DNA from: Sternotherus odoratus
Lineage: Eukaryota > Chordata > Testudines > Kinosternidae
Direction: 5' to 3'
Assembly: GCA_032164245.1 (NCBI GenBank)
Contig: JAVMKO010000020.1
Span: 13,234,706-13,298,705 of the forward strand
DNA length: 64,000 nt
Notes under the pieces: generated by a model
Databases searched by the model: none
The model's input: the letters and a program-made list of their open reading frames with translations, nothing else
What the model was told of the DNA's origin: nothing
Translations under genes and position numbers: made by a program
Part shown: piece by piece, positions 1-9,700 of the stretch
How positions within the stretch are numbered: position 1 is the first letter of the stretch
Layout of the letters: every line of letters starts with the position of its first letter

Positions 1-255
1 ATCCAAAAAAGTCAAAATGTTTTGTTTTGACATTTTCTGAAAAGAAATGTTTTGATTTTTTTTGTCCGAAATGACCTTTCATTTTGAAATTCCCTTCCAT
101 TTTATATTCCGAAGAAAAAAAGGTTCATTTGACCTGAAACAGTTTTTCCCCCAATTTTTGAGTGAATGTAAATAAAACAATTTTGTTTTGAGTTAACCCT
201 AAAGCTCAATTTCTTCTGACTTTTCAGAATTCCCAACAAACTGAGAAAAATCAGT
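1..255. mobile_element. AT-rich GAAATTT-type interspersed repeat, cut by window edge
   Basis: Dense runs of TTTTGAAA, AAATTTT and TTTCATTTTGAAA words in both orientations. The same composition recurs at 8360-8790, 16374-16690, 21125-21275, 44322-44600, 52308-52454 and 57795-58150, so it looks like one dispersed AT-rich, partly self-complementary family. The left end lies outside the window. The class is not certain; a degenerate MITE is my inference. Confidence 0.5.
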
Positions 256-439
256 TATTCACCCAACAGTACTGCTGAGCACCTGAAGTGGGAGATGAAG
301 GAATGTCTGCCTCACACCGAAGGAGTAGGCCCAGGGTTTGCGTTACAGATGACACATCTAAGAGCGATGGGTGGAAACTGAGCAAAGGTGGAAGATGTGA
401 CTGAATAGCTTGGGAGACATGCAGATGATGAGGGTGTTA

Positions 440-535
440 TAGCTGGCGGAACAGTCTCCCAAAGGATGTGGTGGCAGTGTGGTCACTCGAAATCAGACTG
501 AACACAGCACTAGAGAGTTATAGGGGAGAACTACT
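440..535 (+). mobile_element. CR1 LINE fragment (decayed)
   Basis: The stretch reading GGAACAGTCTCCCAAAGGA followed by GTGGTGGCAG resembles the part of the CR1 3' region that lies upstream of the usual GACTAGATGA motif. It lacks the ATTCTATGA terminal repeats, so it is a truncated or eroded copy. The rest of 256-900 shows no recognised feature. Confidence 0.45.
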
Positions 536-904
536 CTGTCCCAGGCCAATCAAGAATGGGCGGTTTGGCTTCCCTAGCTGTGCAGCCTTTGCCCTGTACA
601 GATAAACCCTGGGATCTACTTATTGATTTCTTTATTTGGGGGTGTTATCGTTCTGCAGTGCCCTGTGATCTCCTTTAAGGACCTGCTTTGCCAGCTAATA
701 AACAAAATGAAGCAGCCAGTCATCATCTTTCCAGCTGCATTAGACCTTGGTTTGGGCAGCACGGGACCTGCGTTGTTTCCTGTAGTAAAAGCAAAGTTAA
801 GCATTGCTCTGACTGCAGCGAGAGTTCCTTGAAGCTGAAGTATTCAATTTTACTCCACCAAGCATCCAGTATAATCCATTGAAAGGGCACTGTCCTTCAG
901 GCCT

Positions 905-1160
905 TTCAGCTGGGCTGACAGCTGCCCACTGATTAATTGACAGGTTAAAAAGATTGATTCCACATGTCAGAGCTGTAACCCTGCCAGAACAATACGGCTG
1001 TCAATTGGGCTGTAAAACAGACGCTTACATTAACAGCCCTGACAGCAGCAGCACATGAACACACGCACCTGCCTTTATGGAGAGCCTAAACACACAGCCG
1101 TGCAAAGATTAATCATCTTGAAAGCAACATTGGAGGATCAAATAAATGTTTCTGCGGTGG
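905..1160. promoter_or_regulatory. Candidate conserved non-coding element (homeodomain/TALE-rich)
   Basis: Repeat-free block with TGACAG/TGTCAA (Meis/TGIF-type) words at 916, 965, 999 and 1040, a composite TGATTAATTGACAGG (930-943 region) resembling a Pbx/Hox-Meis site, and GATTAATC (1107-1114), a bicoid/Otx-type site. Motif clustering is what I see; conservation and enhancer activity are inference. No open frame of note crosses it. Confidence 0.3.
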
Positions 1161-1304
1161 AAAAGTGGCGCAGTGCTGACTTGGCATGGATGCCGCCTAC
1201 AGATGGTGCCCAGCCGGCAGCCAAGAAGGACACTGGGGACCGAGGGGTGGGGTCCACAGTTGTCGTCAGTGTTTCAGTTATTATCTTGGCCACGTGTCCT
1301 CCCC

Positions 1305-1710
1305 TCCACAACATGCTCAGACTCACACTTACCCTGCACCGATATATGCTATAGACAGACAGGCACAGCTGTGTACTGTATAGACAGACTCACCCACGTG
1401 CCGTACCCTCACAAACAGATCCACATGCTGTCACAAACATACGCTGCACACACAGACGCACACTCACTGAAAATCAAAGGTTTCTCTGGTTTGACACCCA
1501 AAAACAGAGCACCCGAAATCACTAGTCATCTTTGAAAAATCTTGGCCACCCTACATCTGTGCCTATATTCATACTCATGTATATATGTAGTCTACCCACA
1601 CACACTTCCCCATTTATTGTACATGCACCAACCAAACCTTTCCCTAACACAAACATATCAGGTACCACATATAAATAACCATGTACCCACACAAACGCTC
1701 CCAAACTCAC
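1305..1710. repeat. CA-rich low-complexity tract
   Basis: Long interrupted stretch dominated by CACA, ACAC and CACGC words, with no clean unit longer than a few copies. It looks like an eroded CA microsatellite cluster. Open frames here are composition artefacts. Confidence 0.5.
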
Positions 1711-2084
1711 CCTGGGAGTAGGTCTACTCTTTGAGCCGCGGATGTGATTCCCAGATCAAGAAGACATGTTGGATAGAAAGTAGCCACAGCAACACAAGCT
1801 GCAGGAGGGACGAGCTGCCTTGAGTAGGTATCCACCCAGGACCCTCCTGCCGTTCGCATCGCCAGTTATGCTCTATTTTTAGCGTGACAGCTCTGGAGCT
1901 AAGAATCATCCCCCCTGCTCCAAGTGTAGACACGGCCTCACACACATGCACACGTTGCAACAGTTACGGATAGTTGGGCTGTAAAGTTGGTATAAAGCAG
2001 AGTCCAGCAGACGGCACAGTTCAGAAAAGCCAATGTACAACGGCGACCGTGCAAGGGACTGAAAAACAGGATTCATGGGCGAGA

Positions 2085-2205
2085 CACTTCTCCTGTCTTC
2101 ACATAATTTTCCCTATCAGCAAAATGTGGATAATTAATACCTACCTTGCTGGACTGTTTCTAAAGTGCTTTGAGATCCTCACATGAAAAACACTTAAATA
2201 ATATA
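2085..2205 (+). mobile_element. MIR/CORE-SINE-like copy, 3' part
   Basis: Matches the typical order of a MIR-like SINE: ATCAGCAAAATGTGGATAA (from 'atctgtaaaatgggg'), then ATACCTACCTTG, then AAGTGCTTTGAGATCCTCA. The tRNA-like head is missing or unrecognisable. 1711-2085 and 2206-2600 hold nothing I can identify. Confidence 0.6.
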
Positions 2206-2599
2206 ATGGAGGATTGTTTATTTCCCTAATATCCTCTTCAGCAGCTGGGCAAATTACATTGTCAAGGTGACATTCACCCCGGGCAGAGAGGCCTATACAA
2301 GGCCTAGATGCCACTTAACTATCTTGAAGACTTGAGTTGCCTGAAGTGTTGCATAAGTCTGGTGCAAATTCTCTGCATAGGGGTCTAAGTATCCTGGGAC
2401 ATGGGTACGCTCTGAAATTAACATTCTAAATTTAAAAAACCTTCTCCCACCCTGTATTCTGAGGAATGAAAAAATCCGCTACACTCTAGGGAGATAAAGA
2501 AAGGTTGAATCCCAACCAAGGTTGGCTTTGCCAGAAGACATTTCAAAGCTTTTATGGTGAGATTCAATACAGATATACCGAGATCAATTATCTTAAAAG

Positions 2600-3010
2600 C
2601 AGCAAGGAGGTCCAGCAAATATTTCCAGCTTTAAACAGGTTTATTTCCATCTGCACTTATCTGTGCTATTTAAACTCCATTGCTTGCAGTTAATCTTTTG
2701 TAATGCAGCATAAGAGGGCTTATTTACTTTCTAATGACATCAAATGGCCATAAATATTAGACATCTAAGGTTCGCTGGAACTATAGGGACAGATTTCCAT
2801 TCCTACTTGACATTTGACTATTTGCAGAGCTTCCTTTCTGTTTGTTCTTGTGTGACTCACTTATCGGCTGTCATAGGCCCTTGTTCGATTTATTTAAATT
2901 GAATGAATAAGTACATTAGGCAAAGCTGTCAGGAGAAGAGAGAATGAGAACTCACAGGGATGAATGATAAGTCAACAAGCTGCAAGGGAGATTCTTAGTA
3001 GAACTGCACA
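2600..3010. promoter_or_regulatory. Candidate conserved non-coding element
   Basis: Repeat-free, moderately AT-rich block with several TAATC, TTAAT, TGACAT and ATAAATATTA words and no long open frame. The texture resembles developmental enhancers, but there is no single decisive motif. From 3010 to 3460 I see no further feature. Confidence 0.22.
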
Positions 3011-3459
3011 AATCAAAGTACTAAATAGGAGGAACGGAGACAGCAAGGTGACAAGAATTTGGTATGAGCAAAACTATAGATCTCAGGGTAAACAGAACCT
3101 ACCGACCATAATCTATTGGACACGGTGAAGCATTTATTCTGCATGCCATATATTCAAACTAACAATTGTTGTAAAACCAAAGTCTGAGCACTTTTTAGCA
3201 ATACTAATAGTTCTGAGTTATTATGGGATCAGAGACTCCAGATTGTTATCTGACACTGAGGTGGGAGCTATGCAAATATTCACATCTCTAATTGCTTTGG
3301 GGGATAGTCTTCATTTTTCTTTTCATCTTTGCTTGATCCTTAACTGGACTAATTAATTATGGAGAAGGTGTATAGTGGACCTTCCAGATTTGTTTGCATT
3401 TATTCTATTAGGCATGAGTCTGAGGGGGGGAAATGCACCTCAGCCCATGCTGCCCTCTC

Positions 3460-3531
3460 TGATTATTATTATTGGAAGCAGCATTTTATTGTTTTATTTG
3501 TATTATTTATTTCATTATTATATGAGATTAT
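3460..3531. repeat. TTA/TTTAT-rich tail
   Basis: Low-complexity ATTATTATTATT and TTTATTTGTATTATTTATT, of the kind that forms the tail side of MIR-like SINEs elsewhere in this window (21885, 22275). It abuts the CR1 copy that follows. Confidence 0.5.
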
Positions 3532-3775
3532 TTAGAATCACAGAATCATAGAATATCAGGGTTGGCAGGGACCTCAGGAGGTTCTAGTCCAACCCCCTGC
3601 TCAAAGCAGGACCAACCCCAACTAAATCATCCCATCCAGGGCTTTGTCAAGCCTGACCTTAAAAACCTCTAAGGAAGGAGATTCTACCAGCTTCCTAGGT
3701 AACCCATTCCAATGCTTCACCACCCTCCTAGTGAAAAAGTTTTTCCTAATATCCAACCTAACTTGTTCCATTGCA
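3532..3775 (-). mobile_element. CR1 LINE 3' end
   Basis: On the minus strand this ends in the CR1 signature ATTCTATGATTCTGTGAT. On the plus strand it reads AATCACAGAATCATAGAAT, then GGTTGGCAGGGACCTCAGG, then TCTAGTCCAACCCCCTGCTC, the standard CR1 3' untranslated block. A typical 5'-truncated retrocopy of about 240 bp, not extensively decayed, so relatively young. Confidence 0.9.
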
Positions 3776-3952
3776 TATGGGTGATATGCTTTGTGCTGAA
3801 CAAGATTCCAAGTTTACAGATCATCTCTGTCCCAATGAGTTTTTTAAAAGGCAGACCTAGAAAAGGCCGGAGCCCCTGGGAAATACAGAGGAGGTTACTC
3901 CCTCTTGTGGTATAAGCCAGTGCCAGAGCATATCCTCCTCCAATAAAACAGG

Positions 3953-4150
3953 TTCAAGAGTAGCAGCTGTGTTAGTCTGTATCCATAACGAAAGCGAGGA
4001 ATACTTGTAGCACTTTAGAGACTAACTAGTTTATTTCAGCATAAGCTTTCGTGAGCTATAGCTCCGACGAAGTGAGCTATAGCCCATGAAAGCTTATGCT
4101 GAAATAAACTAGTTAGTCTCTAAGGTGCTACAAGTATTCCTCGCTTCCTC
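3953..4150. mobile_element. Head-to-head pair of GTTAGTCTG repeats forming a 72-bp-arm palindrome
   Basis: The left arm (3992-4063) is a plus-strand copy of a turtle-typical interspersed repeat carrying GTGTTAGTCTGTATCC and ATAAGCTTTCGTGAGCTATA. The right arm (4075-4146) is the same segment inverted. About 69 of 72 positions pair, with an 11-nt loop. A further reverse copy of the family lies at 52143-52274. The family's class is unknown to me. Confidence 0.75.
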
Positions 4151-4254
4151 CAATATGGCAACTTCTATATTCCGTTAGTCCTACATTCACCTAGGACTAG
4201 GTCCAGTAGCCCTTACAAACATCAGGCCTGGGTCACCTCCTGCTTTGTGTAACT

Positions 4255-4345
4255 CCAATGGGCCGGATCCTCAGCAGGTGTTAATCAGTTTCAATGGAGC
4301 TGGGCTCATTCGCACCAGCGGGGGATCTGTCCCATTGATTCCGGT
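4255..4345. mobile_element. Short palindromic element (GGGCCGGATCCTCAGC type)
   Basis: Begins GGGCCGGATCCTCAGCAGG and ends with GGGGGATCTGTCCCATT, roughly its complement, around a TTTCAATGGAGCTGGGC core. Looks like a decayed short MITE of a kind that recurs across this window with different ends. No clear target duplication. Confidence 0.5.
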
Positions 4346-4619
4346 GCTGCTACACCAGCCTGATGCTTATAGAATGCAGCCGTGAACCAAGCCCCCGAAC
4401 ACAAATCTAAGGCTAGTGTGAGAGTGACCCAGACCCTTGTTAGCCACCTAAACCCCCTTTGAATTGGCCTGTAGCCGAGGACCCTGATGCAGCATCAGCA
4501 TTTTACTTTCTGGGTGGGCCCAGAGAATCTGTCTCATCCTCACTTTTCCTTACATTCTCCTTTACATTCACGGCAGGTTTTTGTTTTTCACCTCTTAACC
4601 TCTGACCCCCTTGAAACCT

Positions 4620-4740
4620 TAATTGACTGAGCAGGGTAAATCAGAGCTGACAGTGGTTGAATAGCAGCTGATTAAAATCATTTGTTTTCAACTCTGTGCT
4701 GCAGGCTTTACCCTACTCAACTTTTGTGGCATTCTCAACA
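4620..4740. promoter_or_regulatory. Candidate regulatory island beside (TC)n
   Basis: Contains AGCTGACAG, GCTGATTAAAATCATT and an imperfect inverted pair, GAGCAGGGTAAA (4629-4640) and TTTACCCTACTC (4707-4718), with one mismatch over 12. Repeat-free. Function is conjecture. Confidence 0.2.

Positions 4741-4743
<3 letters not shown>

Positions 4744-4790
<47 letters not shown>
4744..4790. repeat. (TC)n microsatellite
   Basis: About 23 uninterrupted TC dinucleotides. A pure tract of this length is probably polymorphic. Confidence 0.97.
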
Positions 4791-4793
<3 letters not shown>

Positions 4794-5374
4794 CTAAGGA
4801 ATTAACTCTTTGTTTTTTCTAATTCTTTAAAGTTGAACTTCCCCCACCCCCCAGAAAAATACCCCAATCCCCATTTTACAAGCCCAGCCTTATTTATCTC
4901 ATGGACCACTTGGGCGGTTCCCTCAAAGGGAAGGGGGGCCTCTTGGTTTGTAAATGCTACAACTTGCGGCCTGTGTCGATTTTTTTTTTCTTCAAAAAAT
5001 AATTTTTAAAAAACAGTAAAGAAAAGTATCCAAGCTCATCATTTCATTTTTGTAACCTAACTACTCTTCACATCATTGTCTGAAGTGGATAATTAAATAT
5101 TTAGGTAACACGATAAGAAAACTGTGAAGAGCGGGGAATATCCATCATGCTTAGCTTGGAAGATTCGGCATCCCCTTGGGGACAGAAAGAGTTTGGGGTC
5201 TCTCTAGGGATGCTACATGTCCTAGAGCATTTCCCAGGGAAAGTTTTAAGTGTTCCTGTCAGTGGGAGGTAGTGTAGGATTAGTGCATAGCAGGAGAGAA
5301 GAGGGTAGCTTTTATTGCTGATGATGCTCATTCGGAGAGGTGCTGAATCCCTTATGAGAGGTGGCAAATTACCT
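4791..5374. other. No recognisable feature
   Basis: T-rich start, poly-T/poly-A runs around 4980-5015, otherwise unremarkable sequence. No repeat family, gene or RNA identified. Confidence 0.4.
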
Positions 5375-5440
5375 CAGTCCCCACTGACATCAATAGACAA
5401 TGGGAGTTGCTCATTACCTCACAGGATTAGGACCTGAATG
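5375..5440. mobile_element. Fragment of a palindromic GACATCAATGG-type element
   Basis: CCACTGACATCAATAGACAATGGGAG followed by CACAGGATTAGGACCTGA resembles half of the family with ACTTCAATGGGAG cores and AGGATCAGGCC ends seen at 42103 and 59150. Confidence 0.35.
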
Positions 5441-5444
5441 TTCA

Positions 5445-5600
5445 GGTTTGGAAGCTTTTTCACTGGAGGTTTCCCAACCGAGGCTGGGCTCCATCTGTCT
5501 TGGATGGTTTAGACACAACAGATCCTGCATCTTAGCAGGGGTTTGGACTAGACGGTCCTTGCGGTCCCTTCTAACCCTATGGTTCTATGATTCTATGGCT
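5445..5600 (+). mobile_element. CR1 LINE 3' end
   Basis: Plus-strand CR1 3' block: TTGGACTAGACGGTCCTTG, GGTCCCTTCTAACCCTATGG, and terminal TTCTATGATTCTATGG units. Only the last ~150 bp is present, which is usual for CR1 retrocopies. 5601-5860 shows nothing recognisable. Confidence 0.85.
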
Positions 5601-5859
5601 TCCAGTCTGAATGCAGATGGACTGCAACATGCTGGCCACAAAAGCACCACCCGGGAAAGGCTTGCAGGCTGAGTGAGCGATTTCTCAATCTGAGGGGTTT
5701 AGCGGGCTGACTACCTGTATGCGTCAAATTAAAGCCAAATGCACAATACAAATATCTTGCCATTCTAGGGAAGGGTTTCGCATGACAGCCACATTCCTGT
5801 GACAATCCCCATCATATGTTTTAACACACAGGCTAACAGCTGTTTCCAAACCAGCCCCA

Positions 5860-6130
5860 ATGATGAACAGACAAAATCTTGGGTATTCGGACATATGTAT
5901 TATTTTGTTTATTTATTGCACCATAGCCATGCATGAGTGGGCAATGTGTGTTTAGTCACTTCTCAGGAGCATTAACTCGTCATGGATGTTTCCAATCTGA
6001 ACAGAAATAGATGAACTGTGCAATTAGCTGACACACAATTCCCCAGGCAATATAACGGGGCCTCACAGGAATGGAGTGAGTCTTTTGCACATAAACAGAT
6101 TATGCAACGAAGCGATATACATTTAAGTTG
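5860..6130. promoter_or_regulatory. Candidate conserved non-coding element
   Basis: Repeat-free, with TATTATTTTGTTTATTTATTG, CAATTAGCTGACA and repeated TGTGTGTTTAG-like words. Motif texture only; no proof of conservation. 6130-6459 holds nothing I can name. Confidence 0.2.
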
Positions 6131-6459
6131 AGCACATTGCACTGTATAACAGGTAGGAATATTTGTTGTGATTCCAGACTGGGAGTTCTGAACCCTGAGG
6201 AAGTCTGGATCAGTACCCCATTGAGAACTCTGCAACTTTGTTGTTCTTGCTGTGGTTGTAGCAGTAGCACATAGATGCTGCAGCCGTGTGCTGTGTAGAC
6301 ACATAACAAAACCAAATAAAGATCCCTACACTGAAGTTTACAAACTTAGTCCCATCTGAAATCAGAGTTTCTGTTGATAATCAGCTTGCTGTAAATTACA
6401 CACACAGCAACAGGCAGATATTTGAACACTCGTTAGACACAACCATGCCTTCCCAGAGC

Positions 6460-6654
6460 CAGAGGTGCAAGTAAGCTGGTATGCCGTACCCGAGACTGGT
6501 TTCCCCAGGTGGCAATTTAAAGGGCCTAGGGCACCCAGCTGCTGCTGGAGCCCCGAGCCCTTTAAATCCTGATTTTAAAGGCCCCACCTCTTCCAGTTGA
6601 GGCCCTGCCCCCTGCTCAGGACTCCGGAAGTCCTTTAAGTTACTTTCACCCCTG
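6460..6654. mobile_element. hAT-type MITE with 8-bp target-site duplication
   Basis: Non-autonomous DNA transposon of 195 bp. Left end CAGAGGTGCAAGTAAGCTGG, right end the approximate complement (TACTTTCACCCCTG). It is flanked by CCCAGAGC (6452-6459) and CCCAGATC (6655-6662), a 7/8 match, as expected for hAT insertion. The GGTATGCCGTACC core is typical of a turtle family. No transposase is encoded. Confidence 0.75.
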
Positions 6655-6662
6655 CCCAGATC

Positions 6663-7245
6663 CCCACAGGGGCATGATATACCTAATGCCATATGCTGTA
6701 TCCCATTCATGTGCATACCATAGTCCTCCTATAAATGCACACGAACACTGACTACTAGAGGGATGCTCACGTTACTCTATCCATTCCCTTAGGCACATGC
6801 ATGTGACACTTCTCACACGCACACACAGCTGAACGAGCTGTATGAGTTCCGAAAGCGATTAGTTCTCTTGGAGGATGTTTACTTTTCAAAGCCGTCTTTT
6901 CCTTACATTTAAACAGAAATGTTTCCTTTCCCAAACAGTTTACATTTCTGGTTCCAGTGGTATCTGGCTTGCCAAAACCACCAGTATTCATCTCACTTTA
7001 AACATATCTGAATGCTAAGTACTCACACACAGAATACAGCGTATGAACATATATTCATTTTTTCTTATTAAATTTACTGAAATCAAACATTCCTTGAGCT
7101 CATTTAAATAATTTAAAACCAAAAATACAGCACATACCACCCACTGTCAGCACTAAGTAGACTCTCCCTAGAGTAAATCAGACACATGCACCTATGAATG
7201 TTTGTTCTTCAGACTGACAAATTGGTGTGACAAGTGGGTGCAAAA
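6663..7245. other. No recognisable feature
   Basis: Includes a short CACACGCACACACA tract near 6815 and AT-rich sequence at 7030-7110. No gene or repeat family recognised. Confidence 0.4.
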
Positions 7246-7370
7246 CAATGGCCTTTTAAGTAGACCCGAAAAGAGAATTCTGTTTTGCGGAAGATTTCAA
7301 TGTTTGTTTTCATTCCACAGTGGGACAAAACCAAAATCTTTTGAAACGTTTCATAAAAGAGCAGAGACAG
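7245..7370. mobile_element. AT-rich GAAATTT-type repeat fragment
   Basis: Runs such as GAAGATTTCAATGTTTG and AAAATCTTTTGAAACGTTTC match the family described at the window start. Lies directly before the tRNA-like tandem array. Confidence 0.4.
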
Positions 7371-7479
7371 AGCGAGGACCTTACCCTACACCCCAAGAAT
7401 AGCCAATACCCCATTGTTGGGTTTAGTGTACCGGTGCTAGTGATATACAGGAGGTTAGACAACATGTTCTGGTGAGGCC

Positions 7480-7880
7480 TTCTGGCCATTCAAAGCAGGG
7501 ACTTAAACCAGGGGTCTCCCATGTTCTAAATGAGTGCCCTAATCACCAGGCTATAGAGCCAGTCTCTAGATCAATGGATAATTAATTATTTATACAAAGG
7601 GGAACAGCTCCAAGAAAAGAGATCAATTCTGCCCACGGGTTACGGAAGTCTGAATCCAGCAGTGCAGTGATTTCAACCTGGGGTCTCCCTAGTCTAGCTG
7701 AGTGCTCTAATTACCAGGCTATAGTGAGTCTCTCTCTCTCGCCCAATAAATATTTACCGTAATTATTGAAACAAAGTGGAAGAGCTTCCATAGACGAGGC
7801 TACCTCTAGCCCAGTGCCTTGAAGCCAAGTCTCTCACATCCCACATGAGTGCCCTAACTACTGGGCTAATAGCTTTTTGG
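7480..7880. repeat. Tandem array of three tRNA-like SINE heads
   Basis: The block GGGTCTCCC, about 20 bp, GAGTGCCCTAA, then CACCAGGCTATAG occurs three times, with GTGCCCTAA/GTGCTCTAA anchors at 7534, 7702 and 7849 (spacings 168 and 147). Each looks like the reverse of a tRNA-derived SINE head. The intervening TAATTATTTATACAAAGGGG and ATAAATATTTACCGTAATTATTG are also related to each other, so the unit was amplified in tandem. Confidence 0.65.
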
Positions 7881-7959
7881 GAGTGGGGTGCCCTCTAGTT
7901 TTGACCAGAGAATCCATCCACCTTTCCCAAGAAAAGCCTAGTCAAAAGCAATATGGGTC

Positions 7960-8168
7960 TGCAGGAGAGAACTTACCTATCGACAAAACAAAACCAACCC
8001 CAGTGAGAGGCAGTAGCTTTGTCAGCAGGAAAGCATCTCCTGCTGACAAAGTTCTGTCCACACCAGCACTTTTCATCAGTAAAACTTTTGTCCATCGGGG
8101 ATTTTTTTTCACACCCCTGTGAAAGCAAAAGTTTAACTGACAAAAGTGCAGTGTAGACATAGCTTCAG
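7960..8168. mobile_element. MITE of the GTGTAGACATAGC type
   Basis: Ends in GCAGTGTAGACATAGCTT. Inside are an inverted pair, GCTTTGTCAGCAGGA and TCCTGCTGACAAAG, and a second one around TTCACACCCCTGTGAAA. Several window elements share the GTGTAGACA end (48418, 51113, 56221, 57290). The left boundary is uncertain and no target duplication was found. Confidence 0.65.
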
Positions 8169-8177
8169 GTCTCCACT

Positions 8178-8197
8178 GCTCCTCCTCCTCCTCCTCG
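8178..8197. repeat. (CTC)n microsatellite
   Basis: Six consecutive CTC/TCC trinucleotides, followed by C/T-rich sequence to about 8290. Confidence 0.85.
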
Positions 8198-8359
8198 CCA
8201 CCCTCAATTTCGTTGTCCTCTCTGAATTTTCGTTCTTCTCTTGGCTCTTTCCCTCTCTCTATGTCACTCCCTTTTTCTCCACCACCACTGTCCAGGAGAT
8301 TTAGAAAACTCCTGTGAACCTGCTGGTATTCATACACTGCTTACAAAGAGTAATAATAA

Positions 8360-8790
8360 TTAGAGCAAGTTGAACATTTTATGATGGGACAGTTTTGCGT
8401 TGGAAACTGCAGATTCAAGAAAACCTAAAGGGTTTTGCTGGGATCTATCAATTTCATCAAAATTTTCAACAGGAATTTATTGAAACATTTCAGGAGTCTC
8501 CTGTCATGTAGACTTTTACGTTAACATGTAACCTAACATAAACAGGTAAAAATGGTAAGGAATTATTTGGGAAAGTTTTCTGGCCTATGTTATCCAGGAG
8601 GTCAGACTAGATGATCACAATGATCCCATCTGGCTTTAGAATCTATAAAAGGTCCAAATAAAATATTGTGGAATATTTCATTTTGCAAAACACTCTGAGA
8701 TTTCAATTTTTCATCCCAATTCGGGATGAAATGAAATGTCAAAATCTTGGAATTTCTCACAGGACAGAAATTCTGATTTTTTTGTCCAGT
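8360..8790. mobile_element. AT-rich repeat split by a CR1-like end
   Basis: GAAATTT-type sequence at 8360-8560 (TTTCATCAAAATTTTCAACAG) and 8653-8790 (ATTTCATTTTGCAAAACAC, CAATTCGGGATGAAATGAAA) flanks the CR1 piece at 8575-8652. This suggests a younger CR1 landed in an older AT-rich repeat. Confidence 0.5.
8575..8652 (+). mobile_element. CR1 LINE 3' tip
   Basis: Reads CAGGAGGTCAGACTAGATGA, CACAATGATCCCATCTGGC and TTTAGAATCTATAAAA, the extreme 3' end of a turtle CR1 subfamily whose 3' repeat is AATCTATGA. Only about 78 bp. Confidence 0.8.
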
Positions 8791-9445
8791 GATAATACTA
8801 ACAGATCTTAATTAATATTAATCTTGAAAGAGAGTTGCAGGAGTTAAATCCTTTGTTTGTTGCAGAGATTTCAGAAACCATAATATCCCTAGTGCTACCT
8901 TTCTTCAAGTTTTCAAGACTCCCCTACTGACACCGGAAGGGGGAAAAGTTAGACTTGTAGCAGACAGTCCGTACAATTTGCCAAATCATGTAGGGCCCAG
9001 CAAAGTTCAGCCTTATTCTTCCTCTGGAAAATGATGATGGAAAATTCATTTAAGCATCATATGTAACTTTTGCTGGGGTGGAGGAGGGAAGGGGTAAATC
9101 TAATGCAGACACAGCGCTACCCTCAAACGGATGCTGAATGTAAACGTTCGCTGCATTTCTGTCAGACTTAATGGATTTCACTTACGGGAACCATAATAAA
9201 CAGTTCAGATCAGAGTCAGCTGGGGGAACATTTAAAACCCAGTAGAGTCATTTGTTGTGCCTGGCAGATTTAGTCTGGGGGTCAGGAGAGCTAGGGTTTT
9301 AAGGTGCTGTGTTTATATTTTAGGCTCAAGCAGCGAGAAACTGGAATCTTTGGGCTTCATGAAAAGCCGCAAATAGACTGAGACCCATCATGGATCTCGG
9401 AGGCCCAAGGCTTCCTGGGGCAGTGGGGCTGTGTTAGGGGGAGAC
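8791..9445. other. No recognisable feature
   Basis: Mixed-composition DNA without identifiable repeat, gene or RNA. 9340-9420 is slightly GC-rich but carries no motif I can name. Confidence 0.4.
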
Positions 9446-9447
9446 AT

Positions 9448-9700
9448 AATGATGCCAACTCTGGTGATTTTATCACTCGTCTTGCAAAAATCTGCGTTTC
9501 CTTAATATCCCAGCTCCTGGAGTCATGTAATTGCACAAGAATCTTGGCTTTCTTTTCTCTATTTTTTCTAAAGGAAGTTTCTATCCCCTGTGGTTGCTTG
9601 AAAATGTGACCTTTAAAGAAGATGGAAAGAACCTTCCATTTTTTTTTGAAAAAATAATCTCCTGATTTTAAGCTGATAGGTTGGTTTTCTGGGCCCTGGC
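9448..9700 (-). mobile_element. Interspersed repeat with GTTGCCAACTCT end
   Basis: Shares with 39735-39950 the ordered blocks TGATTTT, CCCAGCTCCTGGAGTCATGT, ACAAGAATCT and CCTNTGTGGTTG. The copy at 18778-19003 is the same family reversed, ending in GATGGCAACA. Three copies fix the family; I do not know its class. Minus strand is assigned relative to the 18778 copy. Confidence 0.6.

Noticed and set aside
7534..7870. Functional tRNA genes
   Set aside because: Only reversed head-like fragments; no complete cloverleaf, anticodon arm or terminator could be drawn.
7942..8337. 131-codon open frame, minus strand, Glu-rich stretch
   Set aside because: The Glu run comes from the (CTC)n microsatellite and the rest from a MITE.
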